DNA of 64,000 nt. It comes from Eretmocerus hayati. Taxonomy: Eukaryota; Arthropoda; Insecta; Hymenoptera; Aphelinidae. The notes below the pieces were generated by a model. It was not told the DNA's origin. It searched no databases and saw nothing but the letters and a program-made list of their open reading frames with translations. This document shows positions 38,411 through 50,830 of the stretch, piece after piece. The stretch is taken from positions 124,340,305-124,404,304 of the forward strand of contig CM056743.1 in NCBI GenBank assembly GCA_029851415.1. Direction: 5' to 3'. The first letter of the stretch is position 1. Each line of letters begins with the position of its first letter. The position numbers and the translations under genes are program-made.

Positions 38411-39810
38411 CTCATAATCACACTGATCCATCCATTTCACACATCACATACTATTTCGTCATTCATTGCATGTTTCATCTCATCCCTATTTCATATTCCA
38501 TTCATTTATACCATCTCATTTCCTCCCTACTTTTTCTTAGTCTCTTTCCCTTCTTTTCTTTTATTTTATCTTACCTTTATTCAATCTCATTAGCTCTTAT
38601 ACCATTTTCTACTTTACCGTCATCTCATTCCCTTTTGACATCATTCTCACCACCTCGTCGCATTCATCCTAAATCCGCCAATGGTAGCCTACTTGGAGGC
38701 AAATTCTTGCACGCAGTTAAGCCGCCTTCGGGTGCAGAGGTTGCGTCCGAATTCACTTCCAAGTAAGAAGATGAGGTGATCATTCATTCTATCATAATCT
38801 AACTCATAATCACAATCATCCATCCATACCACACATCACAAAAAACTATTTCGTCATTCATTGTATGTTTCATCTCATTCCTATTTCATATTTCATTCCA
38901 TACTCTACATTTATACCATCTCATTTCCTCTCCTACTTTTTCTTCATCTCTTTCCTTTCTCTTTTTTCCATTCTAACTTACCTTCATCCAATCTCATTAT
39001 CTTTTATGCCATTCTCTACTTTACCGTCATATCATTCCCTTTTTACATCATTCTCACCACCTCGTCGCATTCATCCTAAATCCACCAATTATCGCCTGCT
39101 TGGAGGCGAATTCTTACACACAGGTAAGGCGCCTTTGGGTGCAGAGGTTGCGTCCGAATTCACTTCCAAGTAGGAGGATGAAGCGATCATTCTTTCTATT
39201 ACACTCACACTCATAATCACATTCATCCTTACATCTCATACATCACAGACTATTCCGTAATTCATTGCCTGTTTCATCTCATTTCTGTTTCATATTTCAT
39301 TCCGTACTCTTCATTATCACCATCTTATTTTCTTTCCTACCTTTCCTTCGTCGCTTTCCCTTCTCTTCTTCTATTCTATCTTACCTTCATCCTATCTCTT
39401 CATTCCTCATACCATTTTCCACTCGACCGCCATCTCATCTCCTTTTCTACATCATTCTCACCACCTCATCACATTCATCATGAATCCGCCAATGATCACC
39501 TGCTTGGTGGCGAATTCTTGCACGCAGGTAAGCCGCCTTCGGGTGCAGAGGTTGCGTCCGAATTCACATCCAAGTGGGAGGGTAAGGCAATCATTCATTC
39601 CATTACATAACAATCGTCCATCCATCTCATACATCACAGACTATTTCATCTTCATTGCATGTTGCATCTCATTTCTATTTCATTTTTCATTCCATTCTCT
39701 CCATTCATACCATCTCATTTGCTTCCCTTCTTCTTCTTCATCTCTTTCCCTTCTGTTCTTCCATCATCATCATCTATTCTCTCATCCATCACATCCTATC
39801 CACGGACGCA
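38411..39810. repeat. ~400-bp satellite, three full copies and one partial
   Basis: Units start at about 38411, 38803, 39210 and 39603 (CTCATAATCAC...CATC). Each unit has a pyrimidine-rich half and a more conserved box with CTTGGAGGCGAATTCTTGCA, CCGCCTTCGGGTGCAGAGG and TGCGTCCGAATTCACTTCC. The array ends near 39810. Plus-strand ORFs across it repeat the same peptides at the same spacing and are not genes. Confidence 0.85.
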
Positions 39811-39899
39811 AACAGAGGGACCCAAGCTTCCATCGTTGGATCAATCCGTTCTTTGGCACTTGCGACATTATAATACCTATGTATGGTGAGCAAGTTTAG

Positions 39900-40832
39900 A
39901 AAATGATGCGGATGTAACGATGGCTCGAAGCGAAGGTTCAAGAGACAGACTTTTGACGGAAACTCACACATCAGTTTGAGCCAGACAAAGACAGCGGTAT
40001 CCACAAAACGCCTGGGAACATTGCAGTAGCCCGTATCCCTGCGCCTGACGTCATACGAGAGTAAAGGTGAGCGGGAGCTTCAAAAAGGGAATATGGTGCG
40101 AAAATATGATAACACGGGAAGGGTGCAATGAACAGACTTCTGACAGTTTTATAAAATGAAACATCTGGCAGGGGTAAGAAATCTAAACAAACAGGTAAAG
40201 CAAAACAGGTCGAATGAAACGAACAAAATCCAAAGTGGTAAGAAATCTAAGAACAAATGAAAACACCGCGATAGTCGAGTTATGAAATAAAGTCGGTACA
40301 AACATCAAAAGAGGTAAAAAATGCATGAAACAGGTAAAATAGAATGGATGAAATAAAACAGGTAAAATAAACCCTAGGTAGAATTGTGAAAAAAATCTAG
40401 AGGAAAAGAGTAAATAATGGCCACGCTACGCGCAACTTCCGGTTAAGGTCAGGCTAGGTTAGCACAATCTAGGGATATATGCCTCTAGAGAAAAATCAAG
40501 CCAGGTTAGGCTAAAAGGATCTAGGGGAATATTTCATAATAGCGGGTTAGGTCAGGTTAGGTTCAAACCGTTCTAGGGACAATTTTAAAGGGTTAAGCTA
40601 CCATCGAGGGGAAAAATCTAGCGATTCCGGACACCAAACAGTCGTCACGCGACTTAATATAATGTAATTTTATCTGATACGATTTTCTTTCGAATACGAT
40701 GAAATACAAATTCTTCACTCGATTTTTATGAGAAGCACAGCTCAGTTTCTCACCGCAAATGAATTCTGATTTGGTCCGAGTTATCAATAATGTTAACGAC
40801 GATGATAATGATTAAATAGTTATGATATTTAA
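39900..40832. other. Unassigned DNA with AAACAGGTAAAA and CAGGTTAGG motifs
   Basis: AACAGGTAAA recurs about five times at 40170-40370. At 40440-40570 there are GTTAAGGTCAGGCTAGGTTA, CAGGTTAGGCTA and GGTTAGGTCAGGTTAGGTT. Such degenerate TTAGG-like strings are commonly interspersed in arthropod genomes. No gene seen. Confidence 0.5.
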
Positions 40833-40865
40833 TCATTCTTTTGATGAAAATATGAGGTCGTTAGA

Positions 40866-41122
40866 TTTGCACAAGAGAATGCGAGTAAGATCCACATGCT
40901 TTATGTTTTGATGGATTGATGGAAATCGACTCATAACCCTATCGACCAAGGCATTACGGGGCATCTCCGAGACAAGATATCTCAAAACAATGACTTCCTC
41001 GGATTTTGCACCCACGACCACTTTTGATCAATGCGCCGAAATCTATCGTTTGAGCTCACTTTCATCAATAATTACCGAAAGCCAATTCCCTATGATTTAT
41101 GGCGAGGTCCTTTGGGATAATT
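40866..41122. repeat. Right arm of an inverted duplication of coding sequence
   Basis: Reverse-complement partner of 37804-38075; shares ATCTATCGTTTGAGCTCACT and CCTATGATTTATGGCG. On the minus strand it sits where the gene's N-terminal half (LNKLEHFKII) should run on into the C-terminal half, so the gene is split here by the rearrangement. Confidence 0.7.
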
Positions 41123-42963
41123 TTGAAGTGTTCTAGCTTATTCAAGCAACATCGCGATCCGATGCACATCACAATCTTTCCGGTCTTTTCTGCCTCAGCA
41201 GCACATTTTTCGTATTTTTCATAAGTCCGGAGAGGTTTTCTTACGAATGAATCGTTTTAGAAGTCTTTTAGAGAGATTTTGCAAAAGCGGCAAAAAAATT
41301 CAGCCGTACTAAAATTTTGACACATTTCAGCTAAATCATGAGCACCTAGAGTGTCGTTACTCGAAGCCACCAATCCTCCTTTGTAATTACGTATACGATT
41401 TTCAATCATAATATTCACTCCTGCACTCTCTAGAATCTTCAGGTTCTCTATGAAAACTCTAAGTATTTTCGACCAACTATACTCTTGCACGTCTGAATTT
41501 TTGCATTGCATAACAAATTTAATATTATCGGTTTTTAAACGCAAAAGAAGAGGCAAATACATGAGCATTGCGTGCGCACCAACTATCTTGAACCGTGTGT
41601 GGGATGGACCGAGTGGGCGGCAGATGCCATAAGCATCTTGGAAAAGAACACACTTCAAAGTTCCTTTTTGGGACAAAAGAGCATTACTTTTTACTGCATC
41701 ACCGTCAGTGACATCAAAAAAGTTCCCTCATTATTCGGCGGATGTAGATCTCCGCAATAATGCCTGACATGTTTGTCCTGCAACATAATCTCGTTAGTTT
41801 TGAGGAAACGCGAGTAGGCAAGGTACTCGTCAGTCTCCATCCCATCATCGTCCAAAACCGAGACTTGAAGTGGCTCATTAAGATTCAAATTTTCTTTTAG
41901 AAACTTGGTTCGTTGATAGGGATTGCGCAATGAACCACGTTTTCTATCCAAACATCCAATGAATGGTTCGAAGCTCATATTGAAATCTAGAAAGAGTCCC
42001 TTTCGATTTATTTGATAAGTTCAATGAAAATAGAGCTTTTTCAAAATCTTCTTGACACAACTCAAAGGCGCAGAAAAAAGTTTCTACTATATCTTGTTGA
42101 GCAGTTTCAGGCATAAAATATCGAGCGTTCAGATTGAGAAACAGTTTTGCTAAGATAAATTCGGCTCCAGTATTTGTTTCAACAGTTTTCGATGGAACAA
42201 ACTCCTCTTTATGAATCTCCTTAACAAATAAAGTCCTCTTTCCGATTGAATACGAATTAGAATTGGATTCTTCGTTTGAGTCACTGCAGCTGATTCTCCC
42301 AGCACCAAAAGCATAACATTCTTTCTCCACCTGCACTGAAGGGACATCTGATAACAATGAGCCACTAGCATTCAAACAACAATCACCGTCCCCAGGGGCA
42401 ATTGAATCAGTGCATATTGCATCACTAGAGGTGTTCGGTTCATTGGGTGTTGTTTTTACTACATACAAAGCAGGCGGAAATGCATTTACTTCCATATAAG
42501 TACTGTCCAGATAATTAGAGTACACATTTTGATGGATATTTGAAAAGTGGACTGTATAGTCTTTTTTCTGAGTAAAATATATAGCTTCCGGCAAACAATG
42601 AGGGCAAACAATCGATCCATTTGAGTTATTCGCGTGTTCGGCATAATGGCTCTTCATCAATCTTATTTGATCAGTTGAGAATCCAAAGTCAGTAAAATTA
42701 CAGGAAAAATGCCCATCGAAGGAGTCCTTATGGCATCTTTCGACATGCTTTTTAAAACTGTCTAAACTCAGGCATTGGGCGCCACAGTCCTTATACATGC
42801 ATGATATAGAGACTTTGCATTTATGAACATGCGAATTCTGATGTATATTGTACTGATGTACGTACTTGAAAGCGATAATACAATACTGGCACTTGAACAT
42901 GTTGGGAGTGGATAGATGGGAATTTCTACTTGCTATAGAGATTGTTTCAATTGATCGCGTCAA
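41123..42963 (-). pseudogene. N-terminal and central part of a zinc-finger-family transposon gene
   Basis: The start at 42963 gives a protein with two or three C2H2-like fingers near residues 20-100 (FKCQYCIIAFKYVHQYNIH; ISCMYKDCGAQCLSLDSFKK; IVCPHCLPEAIYF). A low-complexity linker follows, then FILAKLFLNLNARYFMP. A frame change occurs at about 41975 (FEPFIGCLDRKRG), and frames continue at 41691-41978 and 41257-41676 with GICRPLGPSHTRFKIVGAHA, LGAHDLAEMCQNFS and FFCRFCKISL. Sequence recognisable as the same gene persists to about 41123. The order matches the unnamed multi-copy family whose C-terminus lies at 36906-37902. Frame breaks make it non-functional. Nuclease or other activity is unproven. 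Confidence 0.55.
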
Positions 42964-45900
42964 CTGCGTTTGACGAGGTTTTAGCTCTCAATCTGTTAAT
43001 ATATTTTCATTGATTATTGGTCCTTGTGAGCTTCAAAGACATGATAATAACAACATGTAACTAATATTGAGACTGAAAATTTACAAATCTCACTCAATCC
43101 AGCGCGATTACTGATGTATATACAATGGAAGAAGTGGGTAAGAGTAGCTCTCAATTCATCTGAGTTAGATTGAATGCATACTGTTGCAGAATTCTTCCAC
43201 AGTAAAGATCGATGAACTCTTGAAGATATAGATTAGCAGTATGATACAGTAAGATGGGACAGAAGATTGTATATGTCCACCCCATTCACTTTCATCGACT
43301 GAAGTAACTTCTATGCGATGAATTATCGCATCTTAGCTGGTATTTTCATCAAAATACACCTGGGGCACATAAGAATCACATATCGTCCATGAATATTTGT
43401 ATTTTGGGATTTTCGTAACACCATCGCTACAAAACTTACCCAAAGCCACCGACTGTTTACAGTGTATGCACTAAAATGAGTCAAGTGACGGACCGCTTGA
43501 GTTCAGAACGCATGTGGAATTCGAAGCCTCTTTATCAAAGTCCAAGATTGATCTGAATTTCTTCACATTCATGGTGGGAATTTCGGAGTGGAGTGGATCA
43601 AGTATGCCCATGAATCTCATCAAAAAGTACGTAACACACGTGTGAACTCACATGAATAGACACTCAAATCTTGTACAATTCTGTACTCGTACGTCTGTAG
43701 TACCCTGTAGTAATGTACTGACACAATCTTCTCATCTTCCTTCTTGATTCACCCTCTCCGTCCTGCTCAAGGCGTCTGCTCTACCTGTTGATAACATTCG
43801 ACGATCAATATTGATCAATCAATTAGACTGCACAATGTTACTCATGTCGATCTATCAACATTAGCTATTAAGACCTGACTTGCGGATTCCATCTCCACGC
43901 GATTTGGATGTTGTGAAAAAAGGAACGTGAGTTTTTTTATATTTTCGAGTTTTTAATTTCTTGTAATTTTATATCGATTCGTGATCGAAGGATATTTTAA
44001 AGTCTTCAGAAAAGCGAGGCTATGGAAACTAGCTGAAACATCGGCGAATTGCCCAATAAAAGGTTGCTCGTGAATATCAAGCATAGGAGTATCTTTTGTC
44101 TTAAATACGGTGCTGAAAGTAATCAGCAGGATGCTTCTTCACAGCGCTATATGATGTTAATTTAACGAATATCACAAACATTTTTTACGAATTTGAAGGA
44201 AAATTGTTATCAATCAATCGATTCAGAATGCCGAAAAAGTGTATCTCATGGTAATTGAAAGTGGTGATGAACGAGCTGTGGAGGAAGATTTGGAAAGCAA
44301 AAGAGTATTCATAAGGGGAAGTATCCTAGATTCTCGGTTATTCTCTCTAAGCAGCATTCCAGAGAGATTTGGGCCATCTCGAGGCAGGTATTTGCAACAA
44401 CATCTATCGTTTGGTTCAAATGCGATTCCGGTTCAGTATCTTCAAAGATCATTGAATTGGAGTTTTTGGTGGAAATTGTTTTACCTGTAGAAAACTTCAT
44501 TCGAGTAATGTTTTACGGATTTTGAAAATATTTGGTATCAATGAATTGATTTAGATTCAAGGAGAAGTTTGTATTGTATTTAGGTCATTGAAATGGATAT
44601 AAATAGGTAGTTGAAAAAGTTACGAGGAAAAAATGAATATTAATGAAAATGCTCCACTATTTTTCGAGTTATTCTCTTGAGACAGCTTTCTAGTGAGATT
44701 TGAGCCATCTAAATTGAGGCATTTTGAATAATATGCAACGTTTGGTTCTGACGGAATTTGGATGTAGTGGGTCTCAAAATGATCAAAATGAAACTTTTGG
44801 TGACAATTTTGATTTTTTGGGAATTTAAAATCTCGGATGATCGAATAAAATTTCGGTGTGAACCAGTCGATAGATTTAGTGGGGAAAATACATAGTTTAG
44901 GTGACCCAATTTCCGGCGAGACTATGTTCAAGAGAAATATATGCGTATTAAGAGACGAAAATTCAACAATTTCACTCTTAAGAGCCCACCAAACAAATTT
45001 GAATGGGAGTTGAGAGCTGAAAAATCTCTGGGCATTCAGAAATTTGATGCTCTACAACTTGTAGAAAGCCAAAATTGACAAGGTGGACAGTAAAAGAGAA
45101 AGCGTATACGGTATAGAACAAGAAACACACACACACGCAAACACGGACGAAGTGGTGCAAAAATGAGTCTCTGCTAGATCTGGAAGGCTATGAGGAGGAG
45201 AGAGGTTACCTACAATCGATAGATGTTGGCGAGAGGGAGAGCATGGTCTAAGCCTTTTTAGATGAACGGAATTTTGTTGAAGGAAATCATGGATTCTGTT
45301 AAAGATTCAAGTAAATTCTCGATGGGGTGGGAACAAAACTTCCTTTCCCGAGGAAGCAGAAACGAGACTGTCATCGTCACATTTTTCAGAGACAAATTCA
45401 AGAAATCGTTTTCGTCGAAGTTTTCAAATACAAGTATTTTTCCAATTGTTCGCTTATTAAGCGAGCGTTAGTTGTGTCTAAGAGGAAATGATTGGAACTA
45501 GGTATCCTTGGAAACATTCTCAAGCTAACTTGTGGAGGTCGTGATGTAGTTCAGCTAAGCTACCCAGCTGTAGCTATACAGCTGCAGATTCCGGTAGTAT
45601 GTCTTAGTTTCGCAGGTTGACGCCAACAACCCAATCAATTAGGAGGAACTTAATTGCACACCCAAAATACACAAGACCACACCAAATCGAAACAAAGCAA
45701 TCGACTTGGTACAGAGCTGCGAATTTCGATTCGATCAAAAGCCTCGCATTAATTACTATTTCAAAGGAATGCGATGAGAATGTTTTGGAAGATGTTCCCA
45801 TTCCGTTTGTGGAATTCGGTAGAGATAGCAAATCAATTCAACTCTTTGATGCATGGTACCGCGTTACTTCTATCTAGTTTTTAGTTGAACACATCCTTAC

Positions 45901-46056
45901 CGAGTGTAAATCTTTCGAATTATTGCAATAAATATAAACTGTAAACGAATTCGTTCACTATTAAGAGCTGATTATCAGAATTCATTCATTCCAGGTCCCA
46001 GAAAAGTTAATGAATGGAGGTTTATCTTCTTTTGATACGCGCAACTGTTTGAAAGC
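42964..46056. other. Unassigned DNA with a loose ~330-bp direct repeat
   Basis: Segments at about 44330-44490 and 44660-44815 are similar (GAGATTTGGGCCATCTCGAGGCA versus GAGATTTGAGCCATCTAAATTGAGGCA, then a shared CGTTTGGTTC box). No ORF with recognisable domains is seen elsewhere in the interval. Confidence 0.35.
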
Positions 46057-46418
46057 TTGTGCAACTCTTTTGTGCCCATGACTAGTCTTTTGTCAATTTA
46101 CGAACCATTACGTGATCTGGCTCTCGGGCTTGAATTTTCGAAACATCTGGGATTAACTATAAGGATAGCAGAATTTATCAAGTATCTCTGCTACATTGAT
46201 CTACTGCAAGTGATGACGAGCAAGTGCAAGAAAGAGCTGCTGAACCTAGAAGTCATTCTTTGTGTAAGATCCATTGGCGATTTGCAGACTGAGATGAAAT
46301 ATCATTACAAAGTTAGAGCTTTTCCTCTTCATCGTGACTTTTTTCATCCTTTCCAAAAATTACCCGAAATCTGCACGATTTTTGTATTTAGATTGAGAAT
46401 GATGGGCATAGTGTGTAG
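46057..46418 (+). other. Open frame without recognised function
   Basis: A plus-strand frame is open from an ATG at 46057 to 46488 (143 codons), running into the hAT element that starts at 46419. The protein has a Leu/Lys-rich helical look (LEFSKHLGLTIRIAEFIKYL) but no motif I know. It may be a piece of a decayed gene or chance. No promoter or splice evidence. Confidence 0.2.
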
Positions 46419-47306
46419 TAGGGTGTCCGTTATTTCCCAAGTTCCTCCGATCACCCATGCCACCCCCCACAACCTAATCATTTGGTGAGATATTGCGAGA
46501 AAAAAATTTTCAGGGACCTAGGTGAAGTTTGAGTGCTGTCCCACCTAGAGCGTTTCTTATTTGAAATGTAACCTTCTAAATGAAAATTTTAGTCAATGAT
46601 CCGCGTTTACCGCGCATGCATTCTCTTTTACGTCTTCAGTGTTTTCAATCGATACGGGGTGCAATTTCCTTCAAAATGACTTCCTCAAACATTCAATTTG
46701 ATACAGTAGAACCGGAGATAGCCCTCTCATTCGCATATCATCCACCTGAAGAACATAAAAGTGCCTGAAAACGACCGTTTTTGTGTTTTTTCGGTTTTTC
46801 GAGCCTAGTAAAAAATCCTGACGATTGGAGGTGAAACTGAGCACGGATTCTGTTTCTACGTTCAAAAACACACTAGAAACACATATTCACATCTTTAAAA
46901 TAAACCGACTCAAAATTCGCATTTTTTGTATTCCTCGAGGAAAACCCTGTTTCACGGAATTGGTACCCTGGATTCTCTAAGTTCCAAAAACAGCCATAAC
47001 TCTAGTTCTTCTCCATCAAATTAACTTCAACAAGTGGTTATTTTAAAGAAAATCGTACTGGCTATCGATGAGAAAAGTTATCAAGGATGAAGAAACACGT
47101 CCATGCCCAAGAAATGCTGAATACTCAATCAAAATTTGTTCTGAGGCCTTAATTCAGACAAAAACGTTTCAGGTGGGACAGCTCTTGAGCATCACCTAGG
47201 TCCACGAAAATCTTTTCATCGCAATATCTCGACAAATGATTAGGTTGTGGTGGGTGGCACGGAGGATCAGAGGAACTTGGGAAATAACGGACACCCTAGT
47301 GTGTAG
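46411..47306. mobile_element. hAT-type non-autonomous foldback with 8-bp target duplication
   Basis: The element is 46419-47298. Its left end TAGGGTGTCCGTTATTTCCC pairs with the right end GGGAAATAACGGACACCCTA, and arms continue about 150 bases (the GGACCTAGGTGA boxes pair). GTGTGTAG flanks both ends (46411-46418, 47299-47306), a perfect 8-bp direct repeat. The TAGGG terminus and 8-bp duplication fit the hAT superfamily. No transposase ORF is present. Confidence 0.8.
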
Positions 47307-47973
47307 TTATGGTTTTTGATCATGGTTCGATCTTGGAGGAAATATATATCGTGTCATTTTTCTACCAAAAACGTTTCGATGCAACGTGAGTTCCGTCAAT
47401 GCAATAGGAGTTAATCAACGTTTCAAATTGAAGTTTCTAGTGTAACATGAGAGAACTGTTGCAGTAATGGTAACCTACCGGTTATTGAGAATCATGTCAT
47501 AGTTTTGGTTCGGGAGCAAATCCATCTGAGGTTTGAATAACGAGGTAGGTCCGTGCTTGCGGACAAAATGGGGCGAAATGAAGTTTGGGGGAGTTGGATT
47601 ATTGCGCAAAGAGTTCGCACAATCACACCGAAGAACGAAATTTTGGGGTCTGAAAATCTCATCAACCAGATTACTATTTTTTCGTGTATTATTCGACGTA
47701 GAGAACGGATACGTAGTTCTTTTCGCACGTCAAGACTCTGCGAGATGTGAAATACTTGTTTTTTTAGAGGTTATCTCGACTTGAACGAAATTCCGACGTT
47801 GGAGCCGGAGTTGCGTTTGGTGACGCCGCGGTAAATTTTTGCAGGCGATGCATACATTAGCTCAAGTCGGGTGGGAAAATCATTCCGACAATGTTTTTCT
47901 GAAGGATCCCCTCCATAAGCCCCTTCCGATCATAGAATTCTATGTTCCCAGGCCGAGAAACAGTCACAATTTG
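47307..47973. other. Unassigned DNA
   Basis: Overlapping ORFs on both strands at 47492-47784 show no motif. No repeats seen. Confidence 0.35.
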
Positions 47974-48127
47974 TTAACACGTTCGCTGCGACGGGTCCCA
48001 CGGGTAGGACCCGCTCGTCCTCTTTCGTGTGCGACGATTATCAAAATCCCATCATATGGGTCCCACCAGTGGGACCCGTCGCACACAAAAAGGAACTGTG
48101 ATTCTTGGCGTCGTAGCCAACGTGTTC
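47974..48127. mobile_element. Short piggyBac-type MITE
   Basis: TTAA at 47974-47977 is followed by CACGTTCGCTGCGACGGGTC, identical at the terminus to the element at 9532. Toward the other end GTGGGACCCGTCG is present, and the right terminus CCAACGTGTTCAAA shows a mutated TTAA. About 150 bases in all, non-coding. Confidence 0.75.
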
Positions 48128-50559
48128 AAATCAAATTTGTCGAACCCATTTGGTAGAACTGTACATTTTCCATTCGAATTATTTTTCTAAGATAATGTGA
48201 CCAATTGGAAACCGAAAGAATCTTTTGTATTTTTCGCTAAACTTAATCGTTTTCGAAAATGATCAGTTATGAAATGAAAGAGTGCAAATGTTGCAATCTT
48301 TGATACTGAATAAAATATACAATAAAGTGAAAAATCGATGTTGCCACTGCGAAATCTTTCCACTGGGATGTCCTCCAAATGATCCGATAACATCAATCGA
48401 TTTTTCCGGCCCAAAACATAATAGTTGTTGGAGTTCTATACTGTACAGTCTCTTGTGGGCTCATCACGACTACCCATCACGAACCTCGGTACAAATAGGT
48501 ACACTCCATGCTTCAAAGGATCACATCGGGACCAAGAAATTTGATTCTAGTGTCCGGTCTCGATTCACAGTATAGTAGTGGGCTGGTCCCAATGATACTG
48601 ATTAACCTAAGAGAATGATTTCGTATTCTGTATCAGTATCACTCGGATATTGACGAACATTTTTTGTTATCACCGCTTGGAGATAAGAAATGTTCTATTT
48701 CGGAGATATTGCTTCTTGACACTGAATATTGTTGATGATACTCTAGTAATGAGATTCCCCCAGTCGCAACATAGATTTCTTACTTTGATGTTGCTTATAT
48801 TTAGTGCTTGACATTGCAAAATTCACGTATTTTCATCTTGAAACTATTTATCACTCGAGAATAATCAAATTTAACGAAAAATGCCATGAGACCTATCCCG
48901 TCAAAAATTGACCAAATTATCTAAGGAAATTAGTTTGAATAGAAAATGAACAATTCCACCAAATTGTTTGAACGAATTCAATTCGAACTATTTTTCGGCC
49001 TGGCAACGTGGATTTCTATGATCAGGAGGGTCCTCTGGAGAAGATCTTGCAGCAGAACCTCGTCGTAATTATTTTCCCAACGATGGGCGCCACTCGGTCT
49101 GAACTTGTTGGATACCCCGATCACGTGAAATTTCAGCCTCGTTCTGCGAGAATCGTAAATTTAGATAATGTGAGAACAATACGCGTAACGCAATATCTAT
49201 TACTCTATTGACTTGTTGAAGGAATTGCGGAATGATTCAGGTCGAACCATTTCACATCCGATCCGTTCAGACAATTATGTTTAATCGCCGACCAGCACTG
49301 ATGCCGACATCCGGCGCTCAGAGGTTAAAATTTTGGTAGCGAGCAAACTTGTCGCCATCTAGTGGTGCGAGATCGAAACGTGTATCACACGAGTGGCGCG
49401 CGCAGCGAAGATGAGCAGAAAAAAACGCCGATGAACGGCATAGAGCTATAGCCATAGCGTATTTCTGCAAATAATTATGATTAATCAGCTTTGAGTCAAT
49501 GATTCTGCATGTTTTTGGAGATATGCGCCCTTGGGTATATCCCAAATATGTGTGTGGAATTCGGTGAAGATCGGTCCGGCAGTTTCTCCAAGCGAACGCG
49601 TGGAAAAGATGGTTCGAGTCGCGGCAGAGAGAGGCTTCGCCCCAACTACAGTTAAGAATATCCAGATGCAAGAGTTCTCTTCAGAAGTGTTTGATATCAT
49701 ATATTAGCCTTTCATTTAGAGATACCTCCGTCTAGAAAATTTGACCAAGTGATCTCGCTAAATGATACAACATTTAATAAGGATGGTCCTATACTTGAAT
49801 TCAGACAAAACATGTTGTAAGTACAAGCAATGCGAATACCGGGAATTCGTGTTTATGGGAGGAGGGGTTTTACGTATATATGAGGATCAGGGAGTGTATG
49901 AGAAACGTAGAACATCGTCTCAGAATGGATTACTGTAGGAAGCTGGCAAAATGACTCGAAATAGGAATGATACAACGTAACTGTATAATAAGATGAGGGA
50001 ACTTCTATGATTCACCCAAAAATCTGTTGGAAAAATAAGTCACTTGTAGGAGAAGAAATTTGTCACTTTTGACTGGCAAAATCGACGGACATACTCTGCC
50101 ACTATACAATCCCTGGTAAGTGGCCGTTAAAAGTTCCAAAAACTTTGGCCATTATTCTCCTAAAGCGAGCAAGTCTAGAATTTTCAATTTTCTTAAAGGA
50201 CTTACAACTCATTGTCAAGCTTTCTAATTGACGGAAGTGCATTTCTTCGCCAACCATGCGATGACTATAGAATTCAGAAAGCACACAGGGGCTGTACTCT
50301 GAATTTACAGTAAAATTGACTCGCAAATTCTACCGCTTAACTTGTCGGCATAGGTGGCCTTCTGCTGGTAACACGTGAAATTTGGAGCTGCTGCTGCAGT
50401 TCACCGTCGTTGACGTAGTGGTTAGCCATGTTCACCTTGCCGGCAGCATTTGCCGTGAAAAAATGCGTTTTGCAGACTACTCGTTTTGCAAATTGCACGG
50501 TCCTTCCCCGGCGGTACATTGTTCAGCCACGGGAAGGTCAAATGGAATATATACTAACT
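48128..50559. other. Unassigned DNA
   Basis: No recognisable gene. A GC-richer patch at about 49300-49440 is open on the minus strand (117 codons, 49318-49671) without known motifs. At about 50437-50490 there is a single arm related to the palindrome at 10999-11268. Confidence 0.35.
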
Positions 50560-50567
50560 GGAAACTG

Positions 50568-50830
50568 TTATGTTATGTAGGTGTAACGAAAAACCAATGG
50601 TCTGTCTCGATCCAGAAGTTAGAGTTATAAGTGCACGTCTCCACTGGACCGATAGTACGAGCTGACTCGGAACCACCGGAACCACGGTTGAGGGATTTGA
50701 AAAAAATCTCAGAGGGGCCGGCAACTGGGATCGAACCTACGGCCATTCGAATGTAATGCGAATGTGATGTAACTTTCCATTGTAATGCGAGAAGTTTAAC
50801 CGCGCCGCTGCCACCACAGCTTCCACAGTT
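50568..50830 (-). repeat. tRNA-derived SINE
   Basis: On the minus strand there is a pol III A-box-like TGGCAGCGGCG (50803-50813) followed by CGGTTAAAC, and a perfect B box GGTTCGATCCC (50727-50737) within a stem-like CCGTAGG...CCGGC context. The A-B gap is longer than in a tRNA because CGCATTACA is duplicated between them. A non-tRNA body follows and ends in the short repeats ACATAACATAAC. This is the layout of a tRNA-headed SINE; it is not a functional tRNA gene. Confidence 0.6.

Noticed and set aside
38470..39899. Family of similar 70-139 residue proteins
   Set aside because: The peptides recur once per ~400-bp satellite unit, in mixed frames, with no start or splice context.
40440..40570. 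Telomeric array
   Set aside because: The TTAGG-like words are few, degenerate and interspersed, not a tandem array.
50727..50813. A functional tRNA gene
   Set aside because: The A-B spacing is too long, no cloverleaf can be drawn, and a SINE-like body and tail follow.
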